Source: Lewinella sp.
GTDB taxonomy: Bacteria; Bacteroidota; Bacteroidia; Chitinophagales; Saprospiraceae
Reading direction: 5' to 3'
DNA length: 36,017 bases
Assembly: GCA_020436695.1 (NCBI GenBank)
Contig: JAGQXH010000005.1
Span: 1 to 36,017 of the forward strand
Below, piece by piece: positions 34,316-36,017 of the stretch (position 1 is the first letter of the stretch; each line of letters begins with the position of its first letter). The translations under genes were made by a program, and so were the position numbers. Below the pieces are notes generated by a model. That model searched no databases and was not told where the DNA came from. It was given only the letters and a program-made list of their open reading frames with translations.

Positions 34316-34443
34316 GTACTGTTCGAAATTATTGACTTACCGGGTCAAAAATTTACGAGGAACATCGACAGTCTACTATGCTGATGTGCGAGCGCTGTAC
34401 GGAATTGAAGTATGCAGCAAAAAATAAATGGCCGACCTGAGCC

Positions 34444-35460
34444 TTACCATTCTATTACCACCGGTAAATGATCGCTGACCTTGTTGAACATAGACAAAAT
34501 CGAGCGGGAAGTGGCAGGGCTGGAACCGAATACGATGGGTGTGCCCGTCGCATTCATATTTCTGGCATTCCCGATCATATCTACTACGGTTTCGGCGGAA
34601 TTACCGGTCGTTAAACTTTTATTGAAGATGATGTTATCGTATGCGTCATTGAGGTACTGGGACTGGCCGGTCTGGCCGGAAGCCAGTTTATTGCGTACAC
34701 TCGACAAGGTCCCATTCGGGATATTGGTCTTATATCCGGTACTGAACAGATCAGTGAAGGGTTCTACGTCAATAAGCATCCCGCCACTGTTCTTTTCGTA
34801 GGTCGAATCCGGGTTGCAGTTAAAATCCCCCATATAAAAGGTGTTACTCATGGTAGCGGGATTGATGGTCTGCAAAACATTACAATACTGGATCGGTGGT
34901 TTGTATTTGAGATCCGGATTACCTCCCTTCGGGGGTGGTGCATGAATGCCGACCACCTGGAAAGTACTGCTGTCGGCTTTGACCTGGAATTGCGCCCCTC
35001 CGGGAGTACGTGGGTTGATCCACTTCTGATTGGTATTGTTTCGGAAAACGTAGAACGACTGCAGGTTGAGTGTTACGGTATTATAGATGACGCCAACGGT
35101 TTCGTGATAACCGGTGATCACTGGGGTAGCGTAGGCATATTTGAAGGAATCCAAATTTCCGTAGCGGGCGTTGGAAGCCAGATTCATGGCATCGCGGATA
35201 GCCGTAAGGGTAGGCAGGCAGGTACCGCTGATCGTTTTCCCTTTTTGATTGCCACCGGTTTTCAATTCGATCACTACAAACACGTCCGCCGGATTGGTGG
35301 ACAGATTGGTAATATTATTCCAGTTGCCGGAGCCCATGACAAGATTGGTAATATAACTCAATACATTTCCACCTAGCCCATAGGAGGAAAAGGTAGTACT
35401 GAATTTATTCTGCAACTTGCTATACCCAATGTTCTTGAGATTCCACGAAACGATCTTCAT
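34444..35460 (-). CDS. DNase I-like endonuclease/exonuclease/phosphatase (EEP) family protein
   Basis: All EEP-fold catalytic positions are recognisable in this 338-residue protein: SWNLKN with Asn7, Glu65 in VVIELKTGG, His173 in VGIHAPP, Asp212 and Asn214 in MGDFNCNP, Asp275 in DAYDNIIF and Asp330-His331 in SDHLPVVIEW. Two catalytic His and the metal ligands are intact, so it should be an active metal-dependent phosphodiesterase, with DNA the likely substrate. The fold is also used by RNA and phospholipid-cleaving enzymes. No signal peptide is present. The gene is the first of the minus-strand series but is separated from the rest by 184 bases. It could be an effector, a nucleic acid-processing enzyme or an unrelated neighbour. 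Confidence 0.88.
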   Translation of the reverse strand: MKIVSWNLKNIGYSKLQNKFSTTFSSYGLGGNVLSYITNLVMGSGNWNNITNLSTNPADVFVVIELKTGGNQKGKTISGTCLPTLTAIRDAMNLASNARYGNLDSFKYAYATPVITGYHETVGVIYNTVTLNLQSFYVFRNNTNQKWINPRTPGGAQFQVKADSSTFQVVGIHAPPPKGGNPDLKYKPPIQYCNVLQTINPATMSNTFYMGDFNCNPDSTYEKNSGGMLIDVEPFTDLFSTGYKTNIPNGTLSSVRNKLASGQTGQSQYLNDAYDNIIFNKSLTTGNSAETVVDMIGNARNMNATGTPIVFGSSPATSRSILSMFNKVSDHLPVVIEW

Positions 35461-35876
35461 ATCGGTCTCTTTCGATAGATTTATTTATAGCCTTTTTTGA
35501 CTTCAAAAATGTTTTATGGCTAATGCACGCTGGAGACTGTGAGCATTCAAGCAATAAGCAGCATAGGCAAGGTAGCTAGCAAATAACTACATTAACCTTT
35601 TGAATAAGAGAGTCTTTTTACCAGAGGAATGGTAGAGGTAATTTAAACTAGATATATGGACTGTGTAATTTAATGATCCTAAGACAAGGGCTGGCAAGCA
35701 TATAAGGGATATCTCCGAGATCACTAAATTTTAATTCGTCCCAATATATAAAATCTGGCCTACAGATGCAACGCTTTTGCTAAATAAGTAATATAATAAT
35801 TTTTCTTTGTGGCATAATTATTCTAATTGGCAGTTCACAATTCGGTATTCTTTTAGCTCGATAAAAAAGTGATCAT
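35461..35876. other. Divergent intergenic region, no gene seen
   Basis: These ~416 AT-rich bases lie between the divergent nuclease and NUDIX genes. I find no protein-like frame, no RNA gene and no clear TAnnTTTG box on either strand. The promoters of both genes should lie here. Confidence 0.5.
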
Positions 35877-36017
35877 ATGCCCAAACAAAGCGCCGGTATA
35901 CTAGTCTACAAGAAGATATCAGATCAGGTTCTGGTCTTGCTGGCACACCCCGGCGGCCCGTTCTGGAGACATAAAGACCTGGGCAGCTGGTCCATTCCCA
36001 AAGGCGAATTTACCGAT
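35877..36017 (+). CDS. NUDIX hydrolase (5' part, cut by window end)
   Basis: ATG 35877 opens a frame of 47 codons that runs off the window: MPKQSAGILVYKK, then VLLAHPGGPFWRHKD and LGSWSIPKGEF. The SAGIL start, HPGGPFW and WSIPKGE strongly match the N-terminal part of a NUDIX family usually annotated as a predicted NTP pyrophosphohydrolase. The NUDIX box itself would lie beyond the end of the window. These enzymes hydrolyse nucleoside diphosphate-linked compounds, typically as housecleaning. It is transcribed away from the nuclease gene and has no evident link to the minus-strand block. Confidence 0.88.
   Translation, partial: MPKQSAGILVYKKISDQVLVLLAHPGGPFWRHKDLGSWSIPKGEFTD

Noticed and set aside
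13680-35460. Calling the minus-strand block a contractile injection system or prophage tail
   Set aside because: Tail-collar and fibre-like domains are present, but no sheath, tube, baseplate, spike, capsid, terminase or integrase gene is seen, so the label is not supported.
1-36017. CRISPR arrays, tRNA or rRNA genes, insertion sequences
   Set aside because: Reading through the gaps I saw no regularly spaced repeats, no tRNA-like cloverleaf or rRNA sequence, and no transposase frame.

Overview
The window looks like a chromosomal segment of a Bacteroidota bacterium, most likely in the Saprospiria (Lewinella-like). The evidence is a secreted protein with a type IX secretion (T9SS) C-terminal sorting domain, a TPR-fused histidine kinase, general absence of Shine-Dalgarno sequences with A-rich leaders, and candidate promoters of the TTG / TAnnTTTG type. 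The taxonomic placement is inference from these traits.

Layout. (1) 1-3067, + strand: the end of an unrecognised gene, then a TPR histidine kinase and an overlapping LuxR/NarL-type response regulator. (2) 3417-5207, +: a vanadium-dependent haloperoxidase homologue of bromoperoxidase length, followed by a strong hairpin. (3) 5534-11508, +: a compact RiPP (ribosomally made, modified peptide) locus. It has a 123-aa precursor with an NHLP-like leader and an HGDx-repeat core, a radical SAM/SPASM enzyme, a B12-type radical SAM enzyme, a Cys-motif (DUF483-like) protein, and a HExxH-type putative peptide hydroxylase. (4) 12015-13511, +: a secreted peptidase-S74 (tail-spike chaperone) protein with a T9SS tail, converging on the next block.

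(5) 13680-35460, - strand: twelve co-directional genes, most with very short gaps. Reading in transcription order they encode a DNase I-like (EEP-fold) nuclease, a 395-aa beta-rich protein, a 162-aa protein, a 1093-aa DUF6603-type protein, three unrecognised proteins (491, 324 and 1456 aa), two paralogues that share a ~335-aa N-terminal part but end in different domains (phage tail-collar versus FISUMP), a two-domain TPR glycosyltransferase, and two proteins with Gly-rich collagen-like tails. None has a visible signal peptide or T9SS tail, although many look like surface or fibre proteins. (6) 35877-36017, +: the start of a NUDIX hydrolase gene cut by the window end.

How the genes may work together. 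In block 3 the precursor is probably modified by the two radical SAM enzymes and the HExxH enzyme. No protease or exporter gene is visible, so maturation genes may be missing or elsewhere. Block 5 is the best candidate for an undescribed multi-protein system: a leaderless set of structural, fibre and receptor-binding-like proteins with a glycosyltransferase and a nuclease. No tail sheath, tube, baseplate or spike gene is present here, so calling it an injection system would be speculation.
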